Source: Chamaecyparis obtusa
Lineage: Eukaryota; Streptophyta; Pinopsida; Cupressales; Cupressaceae
Length of the DNA stretch: 64,000 nt
Assembly (NCBI GenBank): GCA_027943335.1
Contig: BSBK01002933.1
Location: 186,001 to 250,000, forward strand
Direction of reading: 5' to 3'
Under the pieces are notes generated by a model. It saw only the letters and a list, made by a program, of their open reading frames with translations, made no database searches and was not told the DNA's origin. The position numbers were made by a program, and so were the translations under genes. Position 1 is the first letter of the stretch. Each line of letters starts with the position of its first letter. This document shows, piece by piece, positions 1 to 11,683 of this stretch.

Positions 1-617
1 GAAAATGTTTAAGATATGTTGAACAATTTTCTTGTGTGTTGTTTGTTATCATTGATTTTTGTTCGCTATGTATTATAAGGTCACTCGATGATGTTTACTT
101 GACTAGAGATTCACGACTGGGGGCATAACATATTTTTCTTTGATTTCTGCTTATGGTGTGATTTCAATGATCTTATGTTGTCTAATAAACTGGGTGTTTG
201 TGATAAGAGCCTCCATCACTATCAAAACACCACACATACCTCAAACTTCTTTATTTGGACACTTAGGTGAGGTTGAAATTATCTCCTTGTGTATTGCTTG
301 TGTGTAGCACATACGATGACACTCTTGGTTATCTTGGCAACTTGTGCATCAATACGGGTGTTATCTTACAATAGTAACTTGGAAACCCTGTTTAGGTCAT
401 CTTGACTCTTGTGTCTTGATGCTTACATGTGTTTTCTACATCTCATCCAATACGGTCATATTCATAGTTTTATGGTCACTCTCGCACCAGTGAAGGTTGT
501 ACCGAACTCTGATGTCCCAAATGCTCAAATGATGAAAACTAATGGTCTACAAGATCAGTGACCAAACTACTCCAAAAGTCTTAGGTTGCATTTCATTCTA
601 GGAATGCATTTAGCTTT
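1..617 (+). mobile_element. 3' fragment of a Tat-like Ty3/gypsy element
   Basis: Non-coding. It resembles the region downstream of pol in element E (about 43,740-44,560), with shared landmarks in the same order: GACTGGGGGCATAA near 115, AAGAGCCTCCATCA near 205, and TTGCATTTCATTCT near 586. Similarity to the matching part of A (about 13,610-14,230) is weaker. The fragment is cut by the window start on the left and by R1-1 on the right. No coding potential is visible. Confidence 0.6.
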
Positions 618-1865
618 TGTAAAGATATGAAATATAGGGATAATGAATATGGTTTGGTTTGATTGGTTTGTGTATGTAGGAATTGGGGAAGGTAAGATTT
701 TCTTCTTAATCCTGAATTTCCAAAGGAAAGATCCAAATTGATTAACCACAAAGAAATGTTCAACGCCTAAATGAATCAATCAATTAACAATAGGAAGAAA
801 GAGGAAAACCTTATATTCCCTTATGGAAGAGAGAGTGTTGGAAATCTTAATTGAAGTGAATTGAAGACAAATACTAACCTCAAAGTATAGAAGATCTGGA
901 AATCACTCTTTTCTGATGTCCGTACTAAGTTTCAGGAAGTTTTGGAACCGAAGCTGGAACAGAAACACAGAGATAGAGAAAAATCAAAAATATTTTGTTT
1001 TTTTGAGAAAGGTCGACCTTGACCCAAATAAAGGTCGACCTTGACCCCTTTATGTCAACCTTGACTTGCATAGCTCCAACGAAAATTCTGTTCGCGGATC
1101 CTGAAAGTTTTTCTAAAAGGGTATCTGAATCTGCTCTGCAATTTTCCATTGCGCACCTGCACTTGCAAGAAAAATGGTTTATTTGTAAATAAACCTTGAA
1201 ATGTAATTAAAATTGCGGTAATAAACAAAGTAAATGAAACAATTCACCTTGCTTATGTTGAAACCCTTGTGAAGGATTCGAATCCTTGGATCCATAAGTA
1301 TGTATTATCCAAATGAATGTAGAATTGGATGTAGGATGTCTCAAATCAACTGCATTAGATCTTCAACACCAATCTTCAATGGATCTTTGAATAGGAAGAA
1401 GCTTGAATGGATATGGAGGGAGAAATCTTCAACAAGAGGGCTCCATAGAGATTGAATCCTTCAATAGCTACCAATGGATCTCCTTGATGAATTGGATCTT
1501 GAATGCTTGAATGCTTGAGGATAGATGAATGTTTGAATTCTTTCTTTCTTCCTTGTTGCTTGCTTTCTTTATTGCTTGATCACTTGATTGAGGATGCTTG
1601 TATTCGATGGATAATGGATCAACAAATGAGGGGAGAAGGATTCCTTATATACTAGTTTAGGGTACAAACTTATAGAGAGACCAACATAGGAGAAATAAAT
1701 TTCCATTAAGCCTATACCCTTGGAAGTGGATATAAATTAAATATCATTTAAAAGTTTATTGTTTCGAAGCCCGAAACAAATAACTCAGAAGCGGGAAACA
1801 AATCTTTTTCAAAATCTGACATTTGAAAACCTCTGGAATTTGAAATTTGGACCTTGGGTTAGGGT
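618..1865 (-). repeat. R1-1, LTR-like repeat, left part
   Basis: Left part of a decayed repeat that continues at 18,797-19,370 on the far side of element A. It matches R1-2 (56,104-57,618) along its length. Read on the minus strand, R1 starts TGTATC or TGTATCG next to AAAATGG and ends near CATATC, so it looks like an LTR with TG...CA ends. A TATATAAGG-like box lies on the minus strand near 1,645. Target-site duplications could not be resolved, so the LTR status is an inference. Positions about 1,448-1,865 are duplicated at about 18,803-19,215. Confidence 0.55.
1861..1865. other. Target-site duplication of element A, left copy
   Basis: AGGGT directly precedes the TGTATG start of the 5' LTR. 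The same five bases follow the 3' LTR at 18,797-18,801. Confidence 0.9.
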
Positions 1866-2868
1866 TGTATGCACCCTAAAATGGTCGCCTAGACTTTGGG
1901 CCCCTATTCTGCAATTTTATCAAATCCCTGAATCAATATTTTCAAAAATTAGCATTTGTAGCTTTATATCAATTTCCTTGATCAAATCCTGTTTCATCAT
2001 TTTCAATTATTTAGCTTGGGCTAACCATTTTATCCTAAGTCTTTATTTATTTAAAAGAAATTTTTCCTCCCCTTTTAATAAATAAAAATCCCCCACTTTT
2101 CCTCTTTTCCTAAGTTGCACAAATAAAACATTATTCTTATTTTATAAAAAGAGAAAAAATACTTTTTGTCTCATATGAACACAAAAGTCAACTCTTATTT
2201 TCTTATTGGAGGATATTTGTGCACAAGGATTAAGCTTCTATTTTTCTCCACCGTTGATTAGATCTTTTGCCTCTTAATTTCAATGGTCCATTTCACCTCA
2301 TTTCTTATAAAAGGAGAGCTCTCTTCTTCATTTTAGATATCTTAGGTTTCTATGCTAATGTTATGCTGCAGGTTTTTCTAGGTCATTTATAGCTCTATTT
2401 GAAGACACTTTTGCATCCAAGCTTTGAAGATTTTTGTAGCATTTCATCTAGTTCATATTTGCTTTCTTAGTTGCATGATAATTTCATTCTTAGTGTAGAT
2501 TTCCTTTCATGCATTAGTTTAAATCTCACATAGCCTAATTAGGAAGGTTGTAATCTTTGTACTTTCCTTTCATAGCATAATTTGTACTTTCATTTTCATA
2601 GAATAATTTGCATACTCATATAGGTTGCATTGCATTGCATTCATTTGGATTTCATTGGGGATATTGACACTCTTGCCCTTGTCTTTGATTTGGAATATCT
2701 CATTGTGTGGTTGACTAACAAGGTCAAGCTTATAGCTCTAGCTGAGAGCAATTTTACAAATTTTGCAACTCCATGCATAGAGAGCTATGGATCGATTTGT
2801 GAGGGCTCATTCTTGAGTTTCCTTGCATGTAATGATTCATAGAAGTGTGGTTACATTTTCACCATACA
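1866..2868 (+). repeat. 5' LTR of element A
   Basis: 1,003 bp, starting TGTATGCACCCTAAAATGG and ending CACCATACA. It aligns throughout with 17,793-18,796. The end hexamers TGTATG and CATACA are inverted repeats. The same LTR family occurs at 59,428-60,399 (element D). Confidence 0.95.
2306..2313 (+). promoter_or_regulatory. TATA box in 5' LTR of A
   Basis: TATAAAAG followed by GAGAGCTCTC. The same box lies at 18,233-18,240 in the 3' LTR and, as TATAAAAA, at 59,865-59,872 in D. Conservation in three LTRs and its position 440 bp into the LTR fit an RNA polymerase II promoter at the U3/R boundary. Confidence 0.75.
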
Positions 2869-2872
2869 TTTT

Positions 2873-2890
2873 TGGCACCCACCGTGTGGC
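2873..2890 (+). other. Primer binding site of A
   Basis: Four bases after the LTR. It reads TGGCACCCACCGTGTGGC, a decayed form of D's TGGCGCCCACCGTGGGGC (60,404-60,421). TGG at the LTR-proximal end is the complement of a tRNA CCA tail. I cannot assign the cognate tRNA with certainty. Confidence 0.75.
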
Positions 2891-2987
2891 AGAGTAGCTT
2901 AACTTTGTCCTTTCATTTTTGCATTTTCGTCAATTTTTTGGATTAATTTAAACTTGATTTTTAGTCTCTATTTTTTTGTCTCAGTGT

Positions 2988-3186
2988 ATTGTGCGATACT
3001 GTCTAGGTATATCACACGATAGTGCTCTGCATATGCATGCAATACTTTGCCTGATTGAAGTATCGCCTATTTTTTGTAAGAATTATCGCCTGGTGTCGAA
3101 TGAAGTATCACCTGGCTTAAGGTGAAATATCGCTCAGACTTAAAATATTGCACTATTATACATAACTGTATCGCGCGATATTTATG
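2988..3186. repeat. Palindromic motif cluster A-1
   Basis: About eight copies of TATCGC or its complement within 200 bases, including the perfect palindrome TATCGCGCGATA at 3,169-3,180. Several copies read TATCACACGATA or ATTGCAC, as expected if CpG sites decayed to TpG or CpA. It matches cluster D-1 at 60,525-60,710, whose copies are less decayed. Confidence 0.75.
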
Positions 3187-4603
3187 GTGTCTGCTGTGTG
3201 TCGCTTGTACTAGCATAGAGCTTTAATTTGAGTTTATTTAGCTGAGTTTAATCTTAGATAGCTTGCTGTTTCTGTTCACTACCTTTAGACAAAGTTAATC
3301 TGCATCTTTAGTTAGATCTTCCTTCATTTCATTTAGATTTTGGGTTTTCCTAACCTCTTGTTGGTCTAAGAAGTTGTTTTGTAGGTGCTCTTGCTTGAAA
3401 GAAATTGCCATATTGCATGCTAAAAGGGCTACTAACTATTTTTGTAGGGCTGCCCAAAAGCATAAAAAATTAAAAAAATAAATATATAATATCAAGTGCT
3501 TGTGTTTTATTTCATTTAAAGTGCGACATTCACTAGTTGTTCATTTTCATACGAATCTTAATATCTTGTGGAAGGAATTTTGAGGTGGTAGGAGAAGTAT
3601 GCTCTTCACCCTTGTGGTGAACTAGAAAATCTTGACCCATCTTAGGATTTTGGAAGCAAGAGAGTAATTGAACCTCTTCTTGGCGTGTTTGGGAGATACT
3701 TTGAGATAGTGGATTATGCTCTTCACCCTTTTGGTGAAACAAAAACCTTGAACCTCATAAGTTGATCCAATTTTGTTTAGATTGTTAGAATCCTTTAGTC
3801 GGCCTGCTCTTGAGTAATCAAAAGGAATGACCCAAGTGGGGACAAGCTAATACCAAGCTATTCTGACCCACTATAAACTCAAGGCTATCAAGGACACAAA
3901 AATTTGGTAGACATAACACTTGTCTTCGTTTGATGTGAGTAGCTCATGGGATTGCAACCATGGGGAAAGCATTGAACAATAATGCTTAAGGTACTCTTGA
4001 GGCCGCGAGGTCCTAGTCCTTTTTGAGGAGCAAGAGGGGTGTTGTGAATGGAAGCCCTTATTAAGAACCATTAGATAAAGGCCACCTATTTTAGTTGCTT
4101 AGCTTCTTGGTGCAAGATTGATCCAAGTGGAACAACCCAGATCACCTTAAGATACTCACCATATGTGTTCCTTTGGTTGTGTCTTTGACACTTCCATGAC
4201 AAAGCCAACATCTATTGTGGGTAACCACTTTGTGTGAGGCAGGGGAACATCAAGTTGTGGGCCAAGTTGTTAAGTATTGAGCCTTGACTTTCTAGAATAG
4301 ATATTTCTTGAAGTGTCTTTGATTGTGTAATACCAGTGTTAACGTTCTTGAACATACAAACAATCGGTAGCATTCATAGGGTGCTTTTTCAATTTTGATA
4401 TCACAAGTGTTTGTCTTGGCAAGGTTGCTTTTTCCCTTGTTTCAAGTGTTTGGAGACATGTTTGATCCCTTACTGTTTGTAGACTTGTCAAAATTCTAAC
4501 TGAGCCCAAAATTTTCACCCTTAGACTCAACATTTTGAAAAATCAGACCTTAAAACATGAAAATTTGCACAATCTGGTCAAGTGTCATATAATCAGCATC
4601 AGT

Positions 4604-4780
4604 ATCACCTGCAGTGGGAAAGTATATCGTGCGATAGTTCACTCTGAAGTCTATCGCCTGCCTTGCCTGGTGTTTATTGCCTGGCTGTTGTTAGGTCTAT
4701 TGCTTGATAAAAGATGAAATATCACCCTGTTATAGGTGTATTGCTCTGTTAGCTTGGAGTATATTGCTTGGGTAGTTTCT
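4604..4780. repeat. Palindromic motif cluster A-2
   Basis: A second set of TATCGC-like motifs just upstream of gag, including TATCGTGCGATA at 4,625-4,636. The corresponding bases in D (62,214-62,225) read TATCGCGCGATA, so A has lost one CpG. Other copies include TATCGCCTG and TATTGCCTG forms. Confidence 0.7.
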
Positions 4781-5149
4781 GCTGTGTTTTCAGTTCAGTC
4801 ATTTTCAGTTGCTGTTAATCAGGTTAGGTCTTTGAGTAGGTTTCTTGCTCTATCGTTAGAGACCTATCATGGCTCTAAATCTTTGGTTTTTCCCTTTAGT
4901 ACTCTTATTGTCCAAATCATTTTCATTTAATCTCAATTTCAATTATATTTTGGCCTAGTCCAACCTCCTAGTTCAGAAGTGCAAGGGTAGTCACCCTTTG
5001 ATTTGAAGCACCTCTTTGACAGTGTTGGTAAAGCCTCCTTTGGTATTTCTATCTTTTCATTTCTCTTTGGACAATAGAGAACTTTGATTATCCTAGTTTG
5101 GTGTTGACACTTTGAGAGGTCACCCTATCATTAAGAATCTTTTTCTTTC

Positions 5150-7591
5150 ATGTTAGTTACAACAAGGTACCAAGTCAATCAAGGGAAGCGACCCCCTGTT
5201 GTCTTTAGCTAGTTACCACCAGTTAAGACTTGTCAACAACACAAGGGAAAAGAACCCATTTTTGATCAATTTCCTAAGAGTGAATCTGAGGTTTGTTTTA
5301 ATCCAAAAGGTAATCCCAGTGAAGTGAGTACCTCTTTAGCACCTCTTTCATCAAGTATGGACATGAGTTACACTTTCACTTGACAACAAAGAGAAGTAAT
5401 AAACCAGACTCTTGATGACATGTTTCAACAACATAGGGGTAACATGACGTTTGCTAGGTCTGCATATGCTAGTCCGTCTGGATCACCTCCTATTAGCACA
5501 AAGTATCTCGATGCTCACCAATGAGCTGAGAGGCATTCCCAAAAAACTCACTTAGATTCAGGGTCACAACACGAAGACCAGAACAATGAGTCTAGTGACC
5601 ACCACATCAATGCAGCTAACATAATCAAACATTCAAGGCAACCTTCTCTACTAAAAGATACCTCTCGATATGAAAATACAAGATTGAAAAGCATTGAAAG
5701 GGAGAAGCAATCTTATCTAGATGAACAAGCTGCCAAAAAGGAGAAATTTAGACAACTAGAGGAAGAGGAACGTGCATTATTGGACATAAGAAAAAGAGTC
5801 ACCCAAGAAGAAGAAGATAGACTCTATGCACAAAAACTCCAAAATTGATTCAATGGGAGGGGTACCAATAGTGGGACCAACTCACCCCCATCTACCCCCT
5901 CACCAAGTCCTAGAAGGTCAAGGACACCCTCAAGATCCCCAAGTCCTAGATGTAGAAGGACTTCATGATATGATCATCATAGGAGACAGTCACCTCCTAG
6001 ACTTTCAAAGAAACCCTCCCAATGAGCACATCATGGCTCACAACATGGAGGAAGTTATGCCAACTTTGATCGTATGGATTTTATGACTATGCAGCAAGAA
6101 CCATCTTTTTAAGCATATGTAGAAAGATATGTGGAACAAAATAAGGATCAGTTCCTAGAAAGTCTCATCAACAAAGGTACTAAGGTCCCATATGATTTTG
6201 ATGTGCACCAAAAGATTAAGAAACAAAATCCTTCAACCAATGAGGTGATCATGCAAATGCAAATGGACATAGAGAAAATGTGAGCTCCTAAGAGTACATT
6301 CAATTTGAACTCCATATGTCCCAACCCTATAGACAAAAGTGTGGTGATGATTGAATTTCCTAAGAAGGTTGAGCTCCCAACTTATGAAAAATATGATGGC
6401 ATTGGTGACCCTCATGACCATGTTAGACAATTTTATATAATGAGCTTTGCTTTTCATCATGAAGACTCCTATTTAATGAGATTATTCCCAAGGAGTCTAA
6501 AAGGTCAAGCTATGGAGTGGTTCACCAACCTTACTTCTCCAGTAAAGACATTTAAAGAACTTATCCAAAGATTTGTCCAACATTTTGCTTACAATCTATC
6601 AAGGTTAGTCACAATGCTTGATTTGTGCAAACTCAAACAAAATCAAGGAGAACCTTTTGTCACCTTCTTGCAAAGATGGAGATGGTTGTGCTCGAAGTAT
6701 CCTAGAATGATTCTTGAGGAGGAAATAATAGACATAATTGTGAGCAATTTAATACTAGAGCTAAGGTATGAAGTGAGGAAAATGGTTTTTAACTCTTTTG
6801 ATACCATGGTAGAGACTGCATGCCGCATAGAAGATGTCCTAAAAGAACAAGACATTTTGGCCAAAACAACTAATAACAACAATGGCCCAAACAACAATAA
6901 TAATGGTAATAAGGACAAAAAGAACTCTTATTGGAATAAGAATAAGCAAGTGGTCAATGATAGAGTTGTTGACTCATCACAACTTAAGAATGAAGGAGTT
7001 CTTCATCTCTCTAATGTAGTCCAAGCCATGAAGCTGCAAACATCCTCAAAACAACAAGAGAATAAACCCAAGTATCAAGGGAGACCTAAAACAGAAAAGA
7101 GACAATTTATCAAACTTGGAGACTCATATGTAGACATTTTCAAGATGTTAATTGCTTATAATTTGACACACCCTCAGGATCCTGCGAAGCACCGCATACT
7201 AGATCCTAAGCCTTATTGGTGGGATGAGAAGGCTTTTTGTGTCTTTCACAATGGAATTGGACATGATATAGAAAATTGTTTTAGACTTAAGCATCTTGTC
7301 CAAGATCTTATTGAAAGTGGAAGATTACAAGTTGATGGGTTGACCACAAATACCGACCATAAAGCTTTTAAAGAACCCTTGCCCAAATATGAGAAAGGAG
7401 AAAACTCTAAGGGTAGGAATGGCAAGGCCACTATCAACTACACTTACACAGTTGCTGAGAATGTTATTAATATGCTTGAAGTTGTGGATGATAATGTCAA
7501 CATAATGAGAGGGAAAGATCCCTATGGTTATGAATCACCTCCCATATTTGATGAAGGACCTGTTGTTGTGATTATAGGTCCTCACTCATGA
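5150..7591 (+). pseudogene. gag of element A, broken
   Basis: Structural Gag of a Tat-type element. The start is the ATG matching D's 62,845 start. The first 385 codons match D's Gag: variable head, charged coiled region, RS-rich stretch. They carry stops near 5,194 (TAG), 5,522 (TGA), 5,848 (TGA), 6,112 (TAA) and 6,281 (TGA). The remainder, 6,305-7,591, is open (428 codons). It holds the retrotransposon Gag core (YDGIGDPHDHV, AMEWF, LCKLKQNQGEPFVTFLQRW), an Asn-rich patch, and a zinc-finger-like CVFH...GH...CFRLKHLVQDLI near 7,238. The stop at 7,591 probably replaces a sense codon, since protease follows in the same frame and the family normally makes one Gag-Pol. Confidence 0.85.
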
Positions 7592-8280
7592 AGGATGTCT
7601 CAACCCCTCAATGCTGTCACTAGGAGTCAGTCTCAAGCTCCCATTGTTATTAGAGGTCCTAGCTCTAGCAATTCTAAGTAGCCAGTATCAAAGGGTGCTC
7701 TTCCTAAATCTGATGTTGGTCCTGATTTGAATTATAACCTTATTGATCAATTATAACGCACACCAGCGCAGATATCTATTTTTGAGCTTTTGGAATTGTC
7801 TCCTAGGCATAAGCATGTCCTTGAGGATGCTTTGCGAGCGGCTAATGTCCCTAATGATATAGATGTAGACCAATTCTAGAATATGGTCAACCACTTGGCT
7901 AGCCCTCACTACCTTACATTCTCAGAAGAAGATGACAAGTCATTAAGCCACCCACACAATTTGGCCCTTCATATATAGGTTATGATCCACAAGACCCATG
8001 TGAGGTGCGTGTTGATAGATGGGGGTGTTGGGCTTAATATCTGCTCTTTGAGCTTATTGATGGCCTTGGGTTATTCAAAAGAAGTCATTGAGACAAGGAA
8101 GAAGATCACCATTAAGGCTTACGATGAAGCATAACGTAGTTCTAAAGGGTTGGCTGTTCTTCTTATCCGAATTGGTCCTGTAGAGAAAGACATTTTGTTT
8201 CAGATTGTTGACGCCAGTCCTTTGGCTTACAATATTTTGTTGGGTAGACCATGGATACATGAGATGTAAGCAGTCCCATC
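7592..8280 (+). pseudogene. Aspartic protease region of A
   Basis: In frame with gag. The active-site motif LIDGGVGLNIC lies at about 8,010-8,040, and the second landmark ILLGRPWIHEM at about 8,232-8,265. Both are typical of Tat-type proteases, which use DGG rather than the commoner DSG or DTG. Stops interrupt the frame near 7,681, 7,756, 7,879, 7,976 and 8,131. A base is missing near 8,284: the sequence equivalent to element E's S-T-Y-H-Q-C slips one frame there. The enzyme would normally cleave the Gag-Pol polyprotein inside the virus-like particle. Confidence 0.8.
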
Positions 8281-9700
8281 TACTATCATCAGTGTGTGAA
8301 GTTCCCTTATAATGGAGTAGAAATTTGCATACTAGGGGATAGCACATTATCAGTCAACACAATTTCAGCATGGTCTCATATTCCTTTGAATAGGGAGGCT
8401 GACACTTTTGATACTACATTTGAACAATGCAAGAATAAATTCAAGGCCATAGACCTTGGTATGGGGGATTACAAAATGGATACATTCACAAAATTGCTAA
8501 TTTCCCCTAGGTCTTATGGAAAACCTTCTCAAGATATGAAGCCCTCGTCTTCAGCCATGACATTGTTCAATAAATTTATAGAGTCCTCAGTTCCGATTCA
8601 AGAGGAAAAAGAAGAGGTTTCCATTAGGGACTGGATTTACCAAGAAGAGAAATATCGACATAATGAGAATTTTGCACCTTCTCCTAGAGCTTATGGGAGA
8701 GGGTATACATTGGTCAAGAATATGGGTTATCCAGGACATGGTCCCCTTAGTCATAGGTTGGATGCTAAAGTTGAACCTCTTAACCATGCCCTTTTTGGAT
8801 GAAGGAATAAGTCAACAATTGGCTTAGGTTTTGAAAATGAGAAATAAACAAGCGTCCCTATCTCAGCTGTGACAGACAGTGACAATGACTCAGACTACAC
8901 ACCTAATCTTTCTAATCAGCAGGACGTGTCTGATGATTAGGTGCCTTCAATAGCTCTCCTTTGGGGAGATTCAAAAGATTTGACAATTGACAGTCCTCCT
9001 ATCCTAGCTATGATGGATAGTGACTATATGAATGCTAGATTGACAATGGAAAGTGTTTCTATCCTAGCTGCGATGGATAGTAACAACGATAGTGCTAGAG
9101 AAGGGGAGATCCTTCCCAACCTTGAGGCTTCTACATCACGAGGCTCAAATACTAATTCAGAGACGTACTCACATGTGTTCGAATTGGACTCACTTTCAGA
9201 TGCAACAGTTGATTTAGACATGGATGTTGTCCATACTTATAGTACTCAACTCGATGTGACCAACGAGCCTAGTGTAGGACTAGAGGATTGGACTCCTTGA
9301 ATCGCCTTAGTGGGTGACACTTCGTATGGTAGGACACATCTCGATTCGGGTATCTTAGAGGGAGACTTGATGAATCCTGATTATATGGTCACCAAAGATA
9401 ATACCTTCCATATAAACAATGTTGAACTAGTCATTGACTTACCCCTTGTCTATTGCCATTTGATTGATTGGTCACAAATTTCTCAAGAGCCTCAGCTTCT
9501 CACATTCCACAATGACTACGAAATTGCCTGTTACCTAAATGCTCTTGAAATCATAGTCTCTTCCACTAGTGAACCTACAACAAGTATGACAGAGCCTGAT
9601 ATTAAGTACCTCAGTCTAAAAATAAAAGAAAAAGAAAAATAGAAAAATGGTTTTGATGGTGAAAAACACTTTGTGGCGGTGTCAGAACCCAAAATAGTAA
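8281..9700 (+). pseudogene. Protease-RT linker of A
   Basis: Reads mainly in the frame shifted by the base loss near 8,284 (open stretches 8,296-8,802, 8,941-9,300 and 9,310-9,642). The frame returns to that of gag and RT before 9,707. A segment near 8,692-8,800 (GRGYTLVKNMGYPGHGPL) resembles a G-patch-like motif also seen in E near 38,660-38,740. The rest is acidic and poorly conserved. Linkers of this kind are usual between protease and RT in Tat elements; a function beyond spacing is not shown. Confidence 0.6.
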
Positions 9701-9706
9701 AAATAA

Positions 9707-10850
9707 ATGATGTATCCGAGGGTGAAAACCTCTTTGAGGCGCCTAAGGATGGGGTACTTAAATAACTTGCCGAGTTACTTCCAAGATAGGTCATCAGTTC
9801 TCATTGAGCCTACACAACTAGTGAATTTGAATACAGAAGAGGCTCCTCAAATAGTGCACCTAGCTCAGTCTCTATCAGTTGAAGAAAAAGAGGCATATAC
9901 AAAGTTTTTGCAAAAGAATAAAATCAACTTTGCTTGGACATATTCAGACATGCCAGAGCTTGACACTGATCTTATTATGCATCATCTATCTATAGCTCCA
10001 GGAATAAAACCGGTCAAACAAAGGTTGAGGAAAATGCACCCTCACGTAGCTCTCCCTTTAAAAGCAGAATTAGAGAAGCTCTTAAGAGTTGGATTTATTA
10101 GAGCTATTGATGATGCTGAGTGGATCTCAAACATTGTTCTAGTTTCAAAACATGATGGATCCATTCGAGTATGTACAGACTTCAGAGATCTCAACAAAGC
10201 ATGCCCAAAGGATGACTTTCCACTCCCAAACATAGACATGATAGTGGATATGACGACGGGTTATGAGATATATTCCTTAATGGACAGTTTTTCTGGATAT
10301 AACCAGATAAAAATAGCTCCCAAAGATCAAGAGAAAACAACTTTCACATGTGCATGGGGAACCTATTTTTGGAATGTCATGCCATTTGACCTAAAGAATG
10401 CAGGAGAAACATACCAATGACCTATGACCACAATTTTTCATAATATGATGCATAAGAACATGGAAGATTATGTGGATGACACCTTGGCCAAGTTTAGGAA
10501 ATGGGATACACACCTCGACGATTTGGAAGTAATTCTAGATCACATGGAACAATTTCAGCTTAGATTGAATCCAAAAAAGTGTGCATTTGGAGTTGCCTCA
10601 GGTAAACTTCTAGGATTCATAATTTCAGCAAAAGGAATAGAGGCTGATCCTGAAAAGGTCCAAGCTATATTAGATATGCCACCTCCAAGAAACATTAGTC
10701 AGATGAGAAGTCTTCAGGGACGACTCCAATCCATAAGGAGGTTTATTTCACAACTTGTAGATAAAGCACAACCTTTTAATAAAACATTGCATAAAGGAGC
10801 CACATGTGTATGGAATGAGGATTGCCAAAAGAGCCTTGATCAAATAAAAT
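9707..10850 (+). pseudogene. Reverse transcriptase of A
   Basis: RNA-directed DNA polymerase that copies element RNA inside the particle. Conserved blocks are present in order: HHLSIAPGIKPVKQ, CTDFRDLNKACPKDDFPLP, LMDSFSGYNQI, FTCAWGTYFWNVMPF, and the catalytic YVDD at 10,469-10,480. An in-frame TGA at 10,418 lies where relatives have Arg (CGA in that case), and TAG at 10,850 ends this stretch. The polymerase core is otherwise readable. Closest in this window is E's RT at 39,853-40,740. Confidence 0.92.
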
Positions 10851-10852
10851 AG

Positions 10853-11245
10853 TATTTGGATAATCGTCCAATTTTGATGCCTCCTATTCCAGGGAAACCA
10901 TTGATTTTGTACATTTCAGCAACATATTCTTCCTTGGGGGCATTGTTGGCTCAATTGGATGACACTAGGAAAGAAAGGCCCATTTACTACATTAGTCATA
11001 CTCTAGTATCTTATGAGATCAATTATAATAGACACTATATGCCCTCTCATACTATACATTTGGTTGCAAAAATTGATCCTCTTAAGTACTTACTTGGTAA
11101 AGCTGCCCTCACGGGTAGACTTGCTATGTGGATGATGGTTTTATCTAAATTTGATATAGAGTACATTGAGAGAAAGGCCATAAAGGGACAAGCTATTGCT
11201 GACCAGTTAGCTGATTTTTCTGTTAAGGATAGTATACCTATTTAG
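10853..11245 (+). pseudogene. RNase H of A, internally deleted
   Basis: The first RNase H domain, which removes RNA from the RNA/DNA hybrid. KPLILYISA...SLGALLAQ and AKIDPLKYLL are clear. Compared with E (MIEKDYLAVIFASHKLRYYM at about 41,098-41,160), A lacks about 16 codons near 11,027-11,035, including the segment with the conserved acidic residue, so the domain cannot be complete. The frame ends in TAG at 11,243, where relatives have a Gln. Confidence 0.85.
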
Positions 11246-11683
11246 GTGGAATTCCCAGATGAACACATACTGTATATGACCTCTTACACTTGGCAGATGT
11301 TCTTTGATGGTTCCAACATGCAAAATGGATCAGGTGCTGGAGTATTATTTGTCTCTCCACATGGGTACAACATACCAAAGTCTTACAAACTTCTATTCCC
11401 ATGTACAAATAATATTGCAGAGTATGAAGCTCTAACCAATGGATTAAAACTAGCTATAGAATGGAACATGACAATATTGCATGTCTTTGGGGATTCATAA
11501 TTAATTATCAACCAAGTCAATGAGGAGTATCAAACCAAGGATTACAAGTTGATACCTTACAAAAATATGGTTGATTCATTAAGAGGTTACTTTACATTTG
11601 TGACCTTTCAACAGATCCCTAGGATAGAGAACAAAGCTGCAGATGCTATGGCCACATTAGCTTCACTCCTTCAGTTGGAGTAG
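11246..11683 (+). pseudogene. Second RNase H domain of A
   Basis: A second RNase H, the extra domain that marks the Tat lineage. Acidic landmarks are visible: FFDGSNMQNGSGAG (about 11,299), NNIAEYEAL (about 11,407), HVFGDS (about 11,480) and NKAADAMATL (about 11,630). The frame is cut by TAA at 11,498 just after the third acidic motif and TAG at 11,681. Both fit decay of Gln codons. Confidence 0.85.

Larger units (their letters stand above)
2891..5149 (+). other. 5' leader of A, non-coding
   Basis: About 2.26 kb between primer site and gag, alignable along its length with D's leader (60,422-62,844). It has no long ORF. It holds two clusters of a TATCGC/GCGATA motif (about 2,988-3,186 and 4,604-4,780) and two perfect-stem hairpins TTCACC...GGTGAA at 3,605-3,621 and 3,722-3,738. 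Roles in packaging, dimerisation or silencing control are inference only. Confidence 0.7.

Noticed and set aside
567..779. Small minus-strand ORF of 70 codons
   Set aside because: It crosses the border of two repeats and has no homologue in the second R1 copy; chance ORF.
6643..6918. Minus-strand ORF of 91 codons within gag of A
   Set aside because: Shadow of the gag reading frame.
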